From Gammaproteobacteria bacterium (GTDB lineage: Bacteria > Pseudomonadota > Gammaproteobacteria > Pseudomonadales > Pseudohongiellaceae), in the NCBI GenBank assembly GCA_029246545.1, contig JAQWMX010000002.1, positions 62,001-126,000 on the forward strand: a stretch of DNA of 64,000 nucleotides. The letters run 5' to 3'. Below are positions 49,268 through 59,852 of this stretch, in pieces. The translations under genes and the position numbers were made by a program. A model generated the notes under the pieces. The model was not told the DNA's origin. It saw only the letters and a program-made list of their open reading frames with translations, and ran no database searches. Positions within the stretch are counted from its first letter, which is position 1. Each line of letters begins with the position of its first letter.

Positions 49268-49714
49268 ATGGATATAAGAAAAGTCAAAAAGCTGATTGAA
49301 TTACTTGAAGAGTCAGACATCAATGAAATTGAAATTAAGGAAGGTGAAGAAGCTGTCAGGATTAGTCGTGGTGGCAGCGTGCAACAAGTTCAGATGCCTC
49401 AATATGCCGCTCCAGCCGCCCCTGCACCAATAGCACCAAGTGCTGCAATTGAAAAAGCAGATGAAGCTGCTACTTACAGCGGCCATGCAGTTAAATCACC
49501 AATGGTTGGAACTTTTTATCGCTCACCTTCACCCAGCTCTCCAGCTTTTGCAGAAGTTGGCAAACAAGTAAAAGTCGGTGATGTTATCTGTATCGTTGAA
49601 GCCATGAAAATGATGAATCAAATTGAAGCCGATAAAGCTGGGGTGATACAAGCTATTTTGGTTGAAGATGGTGAGCCAGTTGAATTCGATCAACCCTTGG
49701 TTACTATCTCCTAA
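49268..49714 (+). CDS. accB: Biotin carboxyl carrier protein of acetyl-CoA carboxylase
   Basis: 148 residues. N-terminal helical part, an Ala/Pro linker (about 45-62) and the biotinyl domain with EAMKMMNQ; Lys114 is the biotinylation site. It carries CO2 between AccC and AccAD in the first step of fatty-acid synthesis. 47 bp after aroQ. Confidence 0.97.
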   Translation: MDIRKVKKLIELLEESDINEIEIKEGEEAVRISRGGSVQQVQMPQYAAPAAPAPIAPSAAIEKADEAATYSGHAVKSPMVGTFYRSPSPSSPAFAEVGKQVKVGDVICIVEAMKMMNQIEADKAGVIQAILVEDGEPVEFDQPLVTIS

Positions 49715-49766
49715 GATTAAAGTTCACCGTTTCTGTTATGCAAGTTTGTAAGGTTGATTCACTTTT

Positions 49767-51107
49767 ATGATTGAAAAAGTTTTAATAGCTAATCGCGGCG
49801 AAATTGCACTGCGTATTCTTCGGGCCTGTAAAGAACTTGGTATAAAAACCGTTGCCGCTCATTCCACCGCCGATAAAGACTTAATGCATGTGCGTCTTGC
49901 AGACGAATCTGTTTGTATTGGTCCACCGAAATCAGCTGATAGCTATTTGAATGTGCCAGCGCTAATCAGCGTAATGGAATTAACCGATGCAAAAGCCGTT
50001 CATCCTGGCTATGGTTTTCTATCCGAGAATGCTGAGTTCGCTGAACAAATTGAGAAATGTGGTTTCATCTTCATTGGGCCAACAGCAGAGACAATTCGAA
50101 TCATGGGAGATAAGGTTGCGGCTATTGACGCCATGATCAAAGCTGGGGGGCCAACAGTACCTGGTTCTAATGGCCCAATTACCAAAGACAATGCCCGCAC
50201 CTTACAAATTGCCCGTGATATTGGCTACCCAGTTATAATAAAAGCTGCTGCCGGTGGTGGCGGTCGTGGAATGCGTGTAGTCGAACAAGAACAAGACTTA
50301 CTAGAAAACATCACTGTTACACAAAATGAGGCAGGCTCATTCTTCGGCAGTAGCGTTGTCTATTTGGAAAAATATCTGGGCAATCCGCGCCATGTTGAAA
50401 TACAGGTTATTGGGGATGGCCAAGGCAATGCTATCAGTTTAGGTGATCGTGATTGCTCTTTACAACGACGCCACCAAAAAGTCGTCGAGGAAGCACCTGC
50501 ACCAGGCGTCAGTGATGAAGAACGCCAAGCCATTATGAATTCATGCATCCAGGCATGCCAAAATATAAAATATCGCGGCGCAGGAACCTTCGAGTTCCTT
50601 TATGAAGATGGCAACTTTTACTTCATCGAAATGAATACTCGGGTACAGGTAGAACATCCTGTCACTGAAATGATAACTGGCATCGATATCGTTAAAGAAC
50701 AACTTCGCGTAGCTTCTGGCCTACCATTATCAGTTTCTCAGGATGAAATTAGCATTAAAGGGCATTCAATAGAATGTCGAATTAATGCTGAAGACCCTGT
50801 TAGCTTTTTACCTAGTCCAGGCAAGGTAGATATATTTCATGCCCCAGGTGGAAATGGCATCCGTGTTGATTCACATATGTACAGTGGATATACCGTTCCT
50901 CCTCATTATGATTCACTTATTGCCAAGTTAATTTCCTTTGGCACTACACGTGAAGAAGCATTGGCAAAAATGTCTAGTGCTCTCGAAGAAATGCATATAG
51001 ACGGCATCAAAACCAACATCCCTTTACATCAAGATATCATGAGAGATGAAGGTTTTAGAGTCGGTGGTGTCAACATCCACTATCTAGAAAAAAAGCTTAA
51101 GCTTTAA
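49767..51107 (+). CDS. accC: Biotin carboxylase
   Basis: 446 residues. ATP-grasp enzyme with [11 protein letters not shown] at the start, the glycine loop [14 protein letters not shown] near 160, and [14 protein letters not shown] near 288 with the catalytic Arg. It carboxylates biotin on AccB. 52 bp after accB, same transcript. Confidence 0.97.
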   Translation: MIEKVLIANRGEIALRILRACKELGIKTVAAHSTADKDLMHVRLADESVCIGPPKSADSYLNVPALISVMELTDAKAVHPGYGFLSENAEFAEQIEKCGFIFIGPTAETIRIMGDKVAAIDAMIKAGGPTVPGSNGPITKDNARTLQIARDIGYPVIIKAAAGGGGRGMRVVEQEQDLLENITVTQNEAGSFFGSSVVYLEKYLGNPRHVEIQVIGDGQGNAISLGDRDCSLQRRHQKVVEEAPAPGVSDEERQAIMNSCIQACQNIKYRGAGTFEFLYEDGNFYFIEMNTRVQVEHPVTEMITGIDIVKEQLRVASGLPLSVSQDEISIKGHSIECRINAEDPVSFLPSPGKVDIFHAPGGNGIRVDSHMYSGYTVPPHYDSLIAKLISFGTTREEALAKMSSALEEMHIDGIKTNIPLHQDIMRDEGFRVGGVNIHYLEKKLKL

Positions 51108-51140
51108 CATTCAACATTATCTTTAACGGTTAGTAATACT

Positions 51141-52046
51141 ATGGGTTGGATTCAATTACAGTTGAGTACCACCCCAGATCTTGCTGAAGATCTCGAATCT
51201 TTATTAGAAGCTAATCGTTCACTTGCTATTACTCTTGTCGATGCGGCTGATCAACCAGTGTTTGAACCCATAAGAGGCGAAACCCCACTCTGGGATAGCA
51301 TTATCCTTAAAGCACTTTTCCCAGCTGAAACAGATCCTGAGAAACTCATACAACAACTCAATAAAAGTTACTTGCCCAAGAAACTACCGCCAGTTGAACT
51401 TAAGGTATTGGAAGATGAGGATTGGGAACGCGCTTGGATGGATAATTTTAAACCTCTTTGTTTTGGTGATAATTTATGGATTTGCCCAAGCTGGGCAACC
51501 GCTCCTAAGCCAGAAGCCGTGAACATTATGCTTGATCCTGGTTTAGCTTTTGGCACCGGGACCCACCCTACTACCGCACTTTGTTTAAGCTGGCTTGATC
51601 AACAAGAATTAAAAAACCAAGTTATTATTGATTACGGTTGTGGTTCGGGAATTTTAGGCATCGCTGCATTATTACTCGGTGCCGAACAGGTCATAGGCGT
51701 AGATAATGACCCGCAAGCATTAATTGCGAGTAGTAATAATTGTGAAAAAAATCAAATCGACCCTGCTAGATTTCCTACCTATTTACCTAAGGAATTCGTA
51801 GAAGAAATTAAATTACAGAACATAAAGCCAACAGATACCTTATTAGCCAATATTTTAGCCGGCCCTTTAATAGATTTAGCTGCTTATCTCGCAGCACTAG
51901 TAAAACCTAATGGAGGAATTCTCTTGTCAGGCATACTAGAAGAACAAGCCGAGTCAGTAAGAATAGCCTATGAACCCTGGTTTAAATTTGAACCCATCAC
52001 TTCTCAAGATGGTTGGGTTAGAATTGCCGGTCACCGTATAGCTTAA
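51141..52046 (+). CDS. prmA: Ribosomal protein L11 methyltransferase
   Basis: 301 residues: an N-terminal L11-recognition domain (about 1-110) and a class I methyltransferase domain with GTGTHPTTAL (about 145-154) and the SAM loop DYGCGSGILGIA. It trimethylates L11. It follows accC by 33 bp, as in many relatives. Confidence 0.95.
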   Translation: MGWIQLQLSTTPDLAEDLESLLEANRSLAITLVDAADQPVFEPIRGETPLWDSIILKALFPAETDPEKLIQQLNKSYLPKKLPPVELKVLEDEDWERAWMDNFKPLCFGDNLWICPSWATAPKPEAVNIMLDPGLAFGTGTHPTTALCLSWLDQQELKNQVIIDYGCGSGILGIAALLLGAEQVIGVDNDPQALIASSNNCEKNQIDPARFPTYLPKEFVEEIKLQNIKPTDTLLANILAGPLIDLAAYLAALVKPNGGILLSGILEEQAESVRIAYEPWFKFEPITSQDGWVRIAGHRIA

Positions 52047-52054
52047 GCTTAACT

Positions 52055-53515
52055 ATGTCTTCTTTTATTACTCAGTGCCCCCATTGCGAAACATCATTTA
52101 ATATTACGCAGGCACAACTAAAACTCGCTAAAGGCAAAGTGCGCTGTGGATTTTGTTTGCAGATTTTCTCTGCCTTAGAACAGCAACTGTTTTTTGATGA
52201 AGACGATGACCAAGATTTAACTCAAGACTTAGAAATAGAGGATGTATCAGATTCATATCCTAAGACCAGCTTAGAAGATTATTATGCTTACTTAGAACTA
52301 AATAATGAAAAAGCTAAACAAAGCTACATCGATAACTTAACTGAAATAGCCAATGTAGTACCCCCAGTTGAAAATATTGAAGCTAGCTCTGAAGAAGAAA
52401 TTGAACCCAGTGAAGAAACGATAGAAGAGTCAAAAGACGAGTTTGAAGAAATAGAAGGGATAGAGGAATCAATAGACGAAATAATTGATGAGCCTGGCGT
52501 AGACGAAGCTAATTCGGATAGTGAAGAAACCCTAGCACCCAAACTTGATAATGCTGAAGATGAAGCATTATTAGTTGAAGAGCTAAACGAAGAACTAAAT
52601 GAAGAACTGAATGAAGAGCCAAACGATACAGATTCTGCAGATAGCATAGAAAGCAAAAGCTTTGTCGAAGACACTGAGGATATTGATGAAGAATTAGAAA
52701 AACCAACCGAAGAAGTCAATGATGAGGAAGAGGACCCTAATGAGTTCTATGAAGAAAACTCTGTGGATGCTCATGACGAGGACATTAATGAAATATCAGA
52801 AGAAAATTTTGAGGATACTTTAGAAGAACAAGCAGAAGAGACAGAAATAGATCAGTCAATTGAAGAAGAATTACCGCCAGCACAAGCCAATAACAAGGAT
52901 AATATAAAGAAAGAAGAGCTTCAAAGACTTGAAACACTTTACGATGATGAAGCACTCAATTCCGACGGGCAAAATCCTGTTACTGCTTTAAGTGACGAAC
53001 CGATTCCTATTTATCAACAACAAAATCGTTCAGCAATTTATACTTATGCCTTATTCTTCAGCAATATTTTATTAATACTTGGGATAGCCGCACAATATAC
53101 TTGGGCTAATATAGACAATTATCTGCGAGATTCTCGATTTACCCCACTCACAGGAATTATTTGTTACTTGGCTGACTGCCCAGTTGTCGAACGTTTTGAT
53201 TTAAGATTATTTGCATTTTCTGACAATGAACTGTTTGTTAATAACCACCCTTCAATTCCTGATGCCTTACAAATTGACTTTATCTTTCGTAACACGGCTG
53301 AATTCGAACAAGTCTTTCCGCTGGTTGAATTAAATTTTACTGATCTAAATCGTCGCCTGGTCGCTAATAGACTGTTCAAACCAGAGGAATACCTCGAACA
53401 GGAACTTCAACAATTTACGCATTTACCGCCAAATTCTTCTATTCAGATTCGCCTAGAAATAAGCGATCCAGGTACTGAAGCCGCCAATTACTCACTATCC
53501 TTACGTACTCCTTGA
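52055..53515 (+). CDS. DUF3426/zinc-ribbon protein with long acidic linker
   Basis: 486 residues. N-terminal MJ0042-type zinc ribbon (CPHCETSF, then CGFCLQIF), a ~240-residue Glu/Asp-rich low-complexity stretch including near repeats of EELNEELNEE, one transmembrane helix near 330-350 (ALFFSNILLILGIAA) and a C-terminal beta domain (DUF3426). The gene sits between prmA and dusB-fis as in Pseudomonas. Role unknown. The opposite-strand Ser-rich frame over the acidic part is a shadow. Confidence 0.85.
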   Translation: MSSFITQCPHCETSFNITQAQLKLAKGKVRCGFCLQIFSALEQQLFFDEDDDQDLTQDLEIEDVSDSYPKTSLEDYYAYLELNNEKAKQSYIDNLTEIANVVPPVENIEASSEEEIEPSEETIEESKDEFEEIEGIEESIDEIIDEPGVDEANSDSEETLAPKLDNAEDEALLVEELNEELNEELNEEPNDTDSADSIESKSFVEDTEDIDEELEKPTEEVNDEEEDPNEFYEENSVDAHDEDINEISEENFEDTLEEQAEETEIDQSIEEELPPAQANNKDNIKKEELQRLETLYDDEALNSDGQNPVTALSDEPIPIYQQQNRSAIYTYALFFSNILLILGIAAQYTWANIDNYLRDSRFTPLTGIICYLADCPVVERFDLRLFAFSDNELFVNNHPSIPDALQIDFIFRNTAEFEQVFPLVELNFTDLNRRLVANRLFKPEEYLEQELQQFTHLPPNSSIQIRLEISDPGTEAANYSLSLRTP

Positions 53516-53608
53516 ACCAAATAGCATTTAAACAACTGTCCTTTTAAACGACTCTACTTTTTTAGTAGAATAGGCGGCTTCGCTTTTCTCTTACAGGCTA
53601 CTCATTAA

Positions 53609-54604
53609 GTGATCCAGATTGGGCCCTACACACTTAACTCTCAAGTAGTACTTGCGCCAATGGCGGGGGTCACTGATAGGCCTTTTCGCATATTGTGTCG
53701 TCAGCACGGTGCAGCATTAGCGCCCTCAGAAATGATAACCAGTAATATTCAGCTCTGGAACAGTGAAAAAAATCGACTGCGGCGTCAACATGACGGTGAG
53801 AATTCACCTAAGGTTGTGCAAATAGCAGGATCTGATCCCACGATGATGGCTGAAGCAGCGCGACTAAATGTTGAGCAAGGTGCTCAAATAATCGATATAA
53901 ACATGGGTTGTCCTGCTAAGAAGGTTCTGAAAAAAGCAGCCGGTTCTGCATTGTTACAAAATGAGAAACTAGTTCAGGAAATTCTTAAATCTGTGGTTGA
54001 AGCTGTTTCCGTGCCAGTTAGCTTAAAAATTAGAACCGGATGGAACCCTGACAATAGAAACGGCACTATAATTGCCAAAATTGCCGAAGAAGCTGGAGTT
54101 AAGTCTCTTGCCGTACATGGCAGAACACGAGAATGCATGTTTCGAGCCGAAGTCGAATACGACACTATAGCGGCTATTAAAGAAACTGTTAGTATTCCGG
54201 TGTTTGCAAATGGCGATATTGATAGTCCGCAAAAAGCTGCAGCAGTTCTAGCACACACTAAAGCTGATGGTGTGATGATCGGTAGGGCTGCACAAGGAAG
54301 ACCTTGGATATTTCAAGAAATTGATTGTTTCCTTAAGAATAAACAACTTTTTGTTGAACCAACTTTAGATAAACAACTCAGCTTAATTCTTGGTCACTTA
54401 CAAAGTCTTTATGATTTTTATGGTGACTTCAAAGGTGTATTGATAGCGCGTAAACATGTGAGCTGGTATTGTCAAAACTTACCTGATCATCTTCAATTCA
54501 GGGCCTATTTCAATAAGCTCGACGAAAATCACCAACAAACTGATGCTTTACATAACTATTTCTTACAATTAGAAGACTTTTACAATAAAAAGGCCGCCGC
54601 ATGA
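53609..54604 (+). CDS. dusB: tRNA-dihydrouridine synthase B
   Basis: 331 residues, FMN TIM barrel. Motifs APMAGVTDRPFR, DINMGCPAKKV (with the catalytic Cys), KIRTGW and MIGRAAQGRPW are seen. It reduces uridines in the tRNA D-loop. Start is GTG at 53609. It overlaps fis by 4 bp (ATGA), the conserved dusB-fis operon. Confidence 0.95.
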   Translation: MIQIGPYTLNSQVVLAPMAGVTDRPFRILCRQHGAALAPSEMITSNIQLWNSEKNRLRRQHDGENSPKVVQIAGSDPTMMAEAARLNVEQGAQIIDINMGCPAKKVLKKAAGSALLQNEKLVQEILKSVVEAVSVPVSLKIRTGWNPDNRNGTIIAKIAEEAGVKSLAVHGRTRECMFRAEVEYDTIAAIKETVSIPVFANGDIDSPQKAAAVLAHTKADGVMIGRAAQGRPWIFQEIDCFLKNKQLFVEPTLDKQLSLILGHLQSLYDFYGDFKGVLIARKHVSWYCQNLPDHLQFRAYFNKLDENHQQTDALHNYFLQLEDFYNKKAAA

Positions 54605-54846
54605 GTGAAGATAGACCACAAACTTTAAAGCAATGTGTTAGCGAAGCATTAGAAGAATATTTAAGCCAAGTTGAACACGAACATGTTAGCGAACTTTACA
54701 CTATGGTAATGGGTGAAGTTGAAGCCCCAATGTTAGCAGTTGTAATGAAACATGCCCGCAGTAACCAGAGTAAAGCTGCTGCCATGTTAGGCCTCAATAG
54801 AGGCACACTTCGAAAAAAATTACGCCAATATAAGTTAATAGACTAA
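54601..54846 (+). CDS. fis: DNA-binding protein Fis
   Basis: 81 residues, slightly short at the N terminus compared with E. coli (98). The C-terminal helix-turn-helix is clear: SKAAAMLGLNRGTLRKKLRQY. Fis bends DNA and tunes rRNA and other promoters. The start codon overlaps the dusB stop, implying coupled translation. Confidence 0.93.
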   Translation: MSEDRPQTLKQCVSEALEEYLSQVEHEHVSELYTMVMGEVEAPMLAVVMKHARSNQSKAAAMLGLNRGTLRKKLRQYKLID

Positions 54847-54893
54847 ACCCAAGTTAGCCAAGCCTAAACCTAGATAAAGGAAAAGATCAAAAG

Positions 54894-56465
54894 ATGACTG
54901 CAAGCACATCAAACCCAGTTAAGCGCGCCCTTATCAGTGTTTCTGACAAAACAGACATAAAAGAATTCGCATCTGCTCTAGTAGCCCAAGGTATTGAATT
55001 AATCTCTACTGGAGGCACATTTAAATTACTGGCAGATGCTGGAATTGCTGTGACAGAAATTGCTGATTACACAGGCTTTCCTGAAATGATGGACGGTCGA
55101 GTTAAAACCCTCCACCCTAAAGTTCATGGCGGTATTCTGGCTAGACGTGGAACCGATGATGCGGTTATGCAGGAGCATGATATTCCACCCATCGATTTAG
55201 TCGTGGTTAATCTGTATCCCTTTCAACAAACCGTCGCTAATCCTGATTGTGATCTAGCTACTGCCATCGAGAATATTGATATTGGTGGGCCGACAATGTT
55301 GCGAGCAGCTGCAAAAAATCATGCTCACGTTGGTGTTGTCGTTAACCCAAATACTTATGCTCAAATCATTAAAGAGTTAAAAGAAAACCAGCAACTTTTA
55401 AGCCTCGGAACTCGGTTTGAACTGGCTGTTAAAACTTTTGAACATACCGCACAATACGATGGCGCCATCGCCAATTACTTAGGCAAGATAACAACTGATA
55501 ATGAATTTCCACGCACTTACAATTCACAATTTATCAAAAAACAGGATATGCGCTATGGCGAGAATCCACATCAACAAGCTGCATTTTATGTTGATGAAAA
55601 CAACAACGATGCAAATATTTCCAGCTCCATACAAATACAGGGCAAAGAGCTTTCATACAACAATATCGCAGATACTGACGCAGCCTTGGAATGTGTAAAA
55701 AGTTTTATTGAGCCTGCCTGTGTAATCGTTAAGCACGCCAACCCGTGTGGAGTTGGCACAGCGAACAACATTCTAGATGCTTATGAAAAAGCCTATCAGA
55801 CTGACCCAACTTCTGCTTTTGGTGGCATCATTGCTTTCAATCGAGAGTTAGATGAAAAGACTGCTCAAGCAATAACTGAACGCCAGTTTACCGAAGTGAT
55901 TATTGCCCCATCTGTATCAGACGCAGCAGCACTAGTTATCAGTGCTAAGCCTAATCTAAGATTACTGAGCTGCAATGAATGGAGCGTCTCAACAAGTACA
56001 AGCCTAGATTACAAACGTGTTCAAGGTGGCTTGTTAGTGCAAAATCTTGATACCGGTGTTATTAATGAATCTGATTTAACCTTGGTAAGTAAAAGAGCAG
56101 CAAGCCCAACAGAAATAGCCGATATGCTGTTTGCATGGAAAGTTGTGAAGTTTGTAAAATCTAATGCGATTATCTATGTTAAAAACCAGCAAACTATTGG
56201 CATTGGCGCAGGACAAATGAGCCGTGTTTATAGTGCCAAAATTGCCAGCATCAAAGCTGCCGATGAAAACCTACAAGTTGCTGGATCTGTTATGGCTTCT
56301 GACGCATTTTTCCCATTTAGTGATGGTGTTGAAGCCGCTGCTGAGGCCGGAATTACAGCAGTAATTCAGCCCGGCGGCTCTAAGAATGACCAACAAGTTA
56401 TCGACGCCGCTGACGCCGCCGATATGGCGATGGTGTTTACTGGCATGAGGCATTTTAGACATTAA
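54894..56465 (+). CDS. purH: Bifunctional AICAR transformylase / IMP cyclohydrolase
   Basis: 523 residues, normal length. The N-terminal IMP cyclohydrolase domain ([33 protein letters not shown]) is followed by the transformylase domain with the VKHANPCG active-site block and a C-terminal TGMRHFRH. It does the last two steps of IMP synthesis. purD follows after 175 bp with a possible hairpin. Confidence 0.97.
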   Translation: MTASTSNPVKRALISVSDKTDIKEFASALVAQGIELISTGGTFKLLADAGIAVTEIADYTGFPEMMDGRVKTLHPKVHGGILARRGTDDAVMQEHDIPPIDLVVVNLYPFQQTVANPDCDLATAIENIDIGGPTMLRAAAKNHAHVGVVVNPNTYAQIIKELKENQQLLSLGTRFELAVKTFEHTAQYDGAIANYLGKITTDNEFPRTYNSQFIKKQDMRYGENPHQQAAFYVDENNNDANISSSIQIQGKELSYNNIADTDAALECVKSFIEPACVIVKHANPCGVGTANNILDAYEKAYQTDPTSAFGGIIAFNRELDEKTAQAITERQFTEVIIAPSVSDAAALVISAKPNLRLLSCNEWSVSTSTSLDYKRVQGGLLVQNLDTGVINESDLTLVSKRAASPTEIADMLFAWKVVKFVKSNAIIYVKNQQTIGIGAGQMSRVYSAKIASIKAADENLQVAGSVMASDAFFPFSDGVEAAAEAGITAVIQPGGSKNDQQVIDAADAADMAMVFTGMRHFRH

Positions 56466-56534
56466 TAGCTGACACTAGAATTTACTTGTTGTTTCAGAGT
56501 TTTAAGTTGCAGCTGCTAGAAATATTCTAGGCTA

Positions 56535-56584
56535 GAGGAAAAAGTGGGTGAGGAGTGAAAGCAAGCGAGCCACTTATTTTCTTT
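56535..56584 (+). other. Possible hairpin between purH and purD
   Basis: Left arm GAGGAAAAAGTGG and right arm CCACTTATTTTCTTT can pair over about 13 bp with one bulge, around a purine-rich 22-nt loop. It could be a weak terminator, a leader element of purD or chance. No known riboswitch consensus was recognised. Confidence 0.3.
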
Positions 56585-56640
56585 ATCCATAAAGCTAAAA
56601 TTTACAAACTAAAACTCGTGAAAAAATTAAGAGTAACAAT

Positions 56641-57948
56641 ATGAACGTAATGATAATAGGCAGTGGCGGTAGAGAACATGCACTTGCCTGGAAAACTATT
56701 CAATCTAATCAAGTTGATAAAGTTTTCGTTATCCCGGGGAATGCGGGCACCGCCCAAGAATCTAACATAGAAAATGTAGATCTTGACCCTATGGACTTCC
56801 CTCCCCTTGTCGACTTTGCTAACGGCAATAATATTGGACTTACTATCATCGGCCCGGAAGCACCTTTAGTTGCGGGTATCGTAAATTATTTTCAGGATCA
56901 AGGATTACTTTGTTTTGGGCCAAGTCAAGGCGCAGCGCAATTAGAAGGCTCTAAAGCGTTCAGTAAGGATTTTTTACAACGACATAATATTCCAACCGCT
57001 GCTTATCAAAACTTTACTGAAATAGAACCTGCAATCGAATATCTACAACAACAAACCCTACCAATAGTTATCAAAGCTGATGGTTTAGCCGCAGGCAAAG
57101 GCGTCATCATTGCTCAAACTTTAGATGAAGCAATAGAAGCAGTTAACGATATGCTTTCTGGCAATAGTTTTGGTGATGCAGGCCATCGTGTCGTCATCGA
57201 AGAATTTATGCAGGGTGAAGAAACCAGCTTTATTACTATTGTAGATGGCAAGACAGCCCTACCTTTTGCATCATCACAAGACCATAAAGCTCGAGACAAT
57301 GGCGATCTCGGACCAAATACTGGAGGCATGGGAGCCTACTCTCCTGCACCAGTTGTCAGTCCAGAAATTCACCAGCGCATTATGCAAGAAGTTATTAATC
57401 CCACGGTTAATGGTATGGCCGCTGAGGGCAATACTTATGTTGGCTTTCTATATGCAGGCCTGATGATTAACTCAGATGGTGACCCTAAAGTTGTAGAGTT
57501 TAATTGTCGTTTTGGAGACCCAGAAGCTCAGCCGGTCATGATGCGTTTACAAAGTGATCTAGTTGATCTTTGCCAGACAGCATTAAAAGGCGAACTTGAA
57601 AGGGCCACTATCGATTTTGATTCTCGGCCAGCAGTAGGCGTAGTGTTGGCTGCAGGTGGCTACCCTGCAAGCTATGAAAAAGGCAAAATCATCAATGGTC
57701 TAGATACGAGCCAAAATAGCGACAATAAAATTTTCCATGCTGGTACTGCTATCAAAAATGGCGATATTGTCACTAATGGTGGCCGTGTACTTTGTGCCAC
57801 GTCTGTCGGTGACACAGTGACTGCAGCCCAACAGTTAGCTTATAAACTGGTCGGTCAAATTTCTTGGGATGAAGTATACTATCGAACAGATATCGCTTAC
57901 CGGGCTATTGAAAGAGAAAACAGTAACAAAAGCGCAATAAACAAATGA
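56641..57948 (+). CDS. purD: Phosphoribosylamine-glycine ligase
   Basis: 435 residues, ATP-grasp. GSGGREHALAW at the start, KADGLAAGKGV near 143, GPNTGGMGAYSP near 225 and FNCRFGDPEAQ near 288 are diagnostic. Second step of purine synthesis after PRPP amidation. Its stop overlaps the coq7 start (ATGATG). Confidence 0.97.
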   Translation: MNVMIIGSGGREHALAWKTIQSNQVDKVFVIPGNAGTAQESNIENVDLDPMDFPPLVDFANGNNIGLTIIGPEAPLVAGIVNYFQDQGLLCFGPSQGAAQLEGSKAFSKDFLQRHNIPTAAYQNFTEIEPAIEYLQQQTLPIVIKADGLAAGKGVIIAQTLDEAIEAVNDMLSGNSFGDAGHRVVIEEFMQGEETSFITIVDGKTALPFASSQDHKARDNGDLGPNTGGMGAYSPAPVVSPEIHQRIMQEVINPTVNGMAAEGNTYVGFLYAGLMINSDGDPKVVEFNCRFGDPEAQPVMMRLQSDLVDLCQTALKGELERATIDFDSRPAVGVVLAAGGYPASYEKGKIINGLDTSQNSDNKIFHAGTAIKNGDIVTNGGRVLCATSVGDTVTAAQQLAYKLVGQISWDEVYYRTDIAYRAIERENSNKSAINK

Positions 57949-58589
57949 TGAACACTCAAAATAACTTTATAGATAATCTGATTGGTAATTTTGACCAAGC
58001 TTTAAAAACGCTCAGCCCTGGTGCAGTGTCTGCGTCTCGACCTAATCCTTCTAGCTCAGCAGATGAACATGAACTAAGCCAAAATGAACAGAAACATAGT
58101 GCCGGTTTAATGCGTATTAATCATACCGGTGAAGTCTGCGCGCAGGCACTTTATCAAGGCCAAGCACTAACAGCTAAGCTACCGGAAGTAAGAGAGCAGA
58201 TGGAAGAAGCTGCCGCTGAAGAATGCGATCATTTGAGTTGGTGTGAAGACCGGCTCTTAGAGCTCAACAATCGACCAAGCATTTTCAATCCCCTTTGGTA
58301 TGCCATGTCTTTTGGAATTGGAGCAACAGCTGGTCTTATCGGTGACAGGTGGAGTTTAGGTTTTGTCGCAGAAACTGAGCATCAGGTATGTGAGCATCTA
58401 AAAGAACATTTGCAAAAACTTCCAGAGCAAGATGAAAAGAGTAAAGCGATCCTAGAACAAATGTTAGTCGACGAAGGCCAACATGCCACAATGGCGGAGC
58501 AAGCTGGCGCTGCTGATTTACCTCAAACTCTCAAACAATCCATGACAGCTATGTCTCATGTCATGAAATCTACTACTTATAGAATCTAA
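57945..58589 (+). CDS. coq7: Demethoxyubiquinone hydroxylase
   Basis: 214 residues (213 if the second ATG at 57948 is used). Di-iron ligands lie in HTGEVCAQALYQGQ, EEAAAEECDHLSW, and AETEHQVCEH / VDEGQHATMA. It hydroxylates the quinone ring late in ubiquinone synthesis. Convergent with osmC, with stops overlapping by 4 bp. In Pseudomonas coq7 lies in the same crp/trp neighbourhood. Confidence 0.95.
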   Translation: MMNTQNNFIDNLIGNFDQALKTLSPGAVSASRPNPSSSADEHELSQNEQKHSAGLMRINHTGEVCAQALYQGQALTAKLPEVREQMEEAAAEECDHLSWCEDRLLELNNRPSIFNPLWYAMSFGIGATAGLIGDRWSLGFVAETEHQVCEHLKEHLQKLPEQDEKSKAILEQMLVDEGQHATMAEQAGAADLPQTLKQSMTAMSHVMKSTTYRI

Positions 58590-59005
58590 ACGTCCAAAAC
58601 CTCATAAGAATGGCTCATTTCAACACCCGCATTCATTAGCATTATTGAAGCTGAACAATATTTCTCTGCCGATAATTCAACAGCCCGTTTTACTTTATTT
58701 TCATCTAAACCATTTCCGCTTATTTTAAAGTTTAAATGGATTCGTTCAAATACAGCAGGCACAGCGTCGACACGATCGCCATCAACCTCAACACTACAAT
58801 CTGTAACATCTTGCCGAGCTTTTTTCAGTATGCTAATAACATCTACTGTAGAGCAGGCCCCTACGCTCATTAACATTAATTCCATGGGGCGCATCCCTTG
58901 ATTTTGCCCGCCTATTGATTCAGGCCCATCTACAACGACACTGTGGCCGCTGCCTGATTCACCTTGCATACGAGCATTTCCTAGCCAGTTAATTGTTGCT
59001 TTCAT
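58586..59005 (-). CDS. OsmC-family protein (YhfA-like)
   Basis: 139 residues of the OsmC/Ohr fold. The two redox-type Cys are in SVGACSTVDV and AEKYCSAS. It is the YhfA type that adjoins crp in many gammaproteobacteria. Peroxide or hydroperoxide reduction is possible but unproven for this branch. Divergent from the interrupted crp/vfr gene. Confidence 0.85.
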   Translation of the reverse strand: MKATINWLGNARMQGESGSGHSVVVDGPESIGGQNQGMRPMELMLMSVGACSTVDVISILKKARQDVTDCSVEVDGDRVDAVPAVFERIHLNFKISGNGLDENKVKRAVELSAEKYCSASIMLMNAGVEMSHSYEVLDV

Positions 59006-59178
59006 CGTTTCATAACCTGCATATCATTCAATATGTTAATTATCGCATAGCCACATTATAGAATCTTGGATCAAGTATAAGTCTCTTGGAATGGTTGAAA
59101 ATAATAGTACAATAGCAATGCGAAATGTTTTATCCTTAATTAATTAATAAAAGCATTAGGAGTTATTCAGGCGCATTG

Positions 59179-59805
59179 ATGGCAATTACCCCTCATATCA
59201 ATGATCTTGAAAACTTTTTAAGTCGTTCACACCGACGTAAATTCCCAAACAAGACAACGATCATTCATGAAGGTGATAAATCCGAGATCCTTTACTATAT
59301 AGTCAGTGGATCTGTGTCGGTGATTCTTGAAGACGAAGAAGGCAAAGAATCGATAATCACTTATTTAAACCCCGGTGATTTCTTTGGAGAAATGGGTTTA
59401 TTTGAAATCGACGAAGCGAGAAGCGCTTGAGTTCGTACCCGCACAGAAGCCGAGATAGCTGAAATTTCGTACTCCAATTTTGGTGAATACACCAAACAAC
59501 ATCCTGAAACTCTCTACACCATCGGTGAGCAAATGGCTCACAGAATTCGTAACACGACACAACGTGTCGCCGATTTATCATTTCTAGATGTTACTGGTAG
59601 GATCGCCAGTCAGTTACTCACATTGAGTAGAGAACCCGATGCAATGACTCATCCAGACGGCATGCAAATAAAAATTACCCGTCAGGAACTGGGCAGGTTA
59701 ATAAATTGCTCAAGAGAAATGGCTGGACGAGTTTTAAAAGACCTGGAAGAACAAGGATTAATTGAAGTGCATGGAAAGACTATTGTAGTCTTTGGCACCA
59801 GGTAA
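59179..59805 (+). pseudogene. vfr: CRP/Vfr cAMP regulator interrupted by TGA at the conserved Trp
   Basis: Codons 1-83 and 85-208 form one complete CRP/Vfr protein: a cAMP-binding domain ([24 protein letters not shown]-x-VR) and a winged helix (TRQELGRLINCSREMAGRVLK). Codon 84 (59428-59430) is TGA. In CRP and Vfr this residue is the Trp of RSAWVR, so a TGG to TGA change explains it. Nothing else is damaged and conservation continues beyond. Loss of function, a sequencing error or UGA read-through are all possible. Several other genes here end in TGA, so wholesale UGA recoding is unlikely. Confidence 0.87.
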
Positions 59806-59852
59806 GAAGCTATTCCACTCATCAATACTTCGGTAGAATATCTTTTTAAGGT

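Noticed and set aside
52324-52719. Minus-strand Ser-rich frame
   Set aside because: Shadow of the Glu/Asp-rich linker in the DUF3426 protein.
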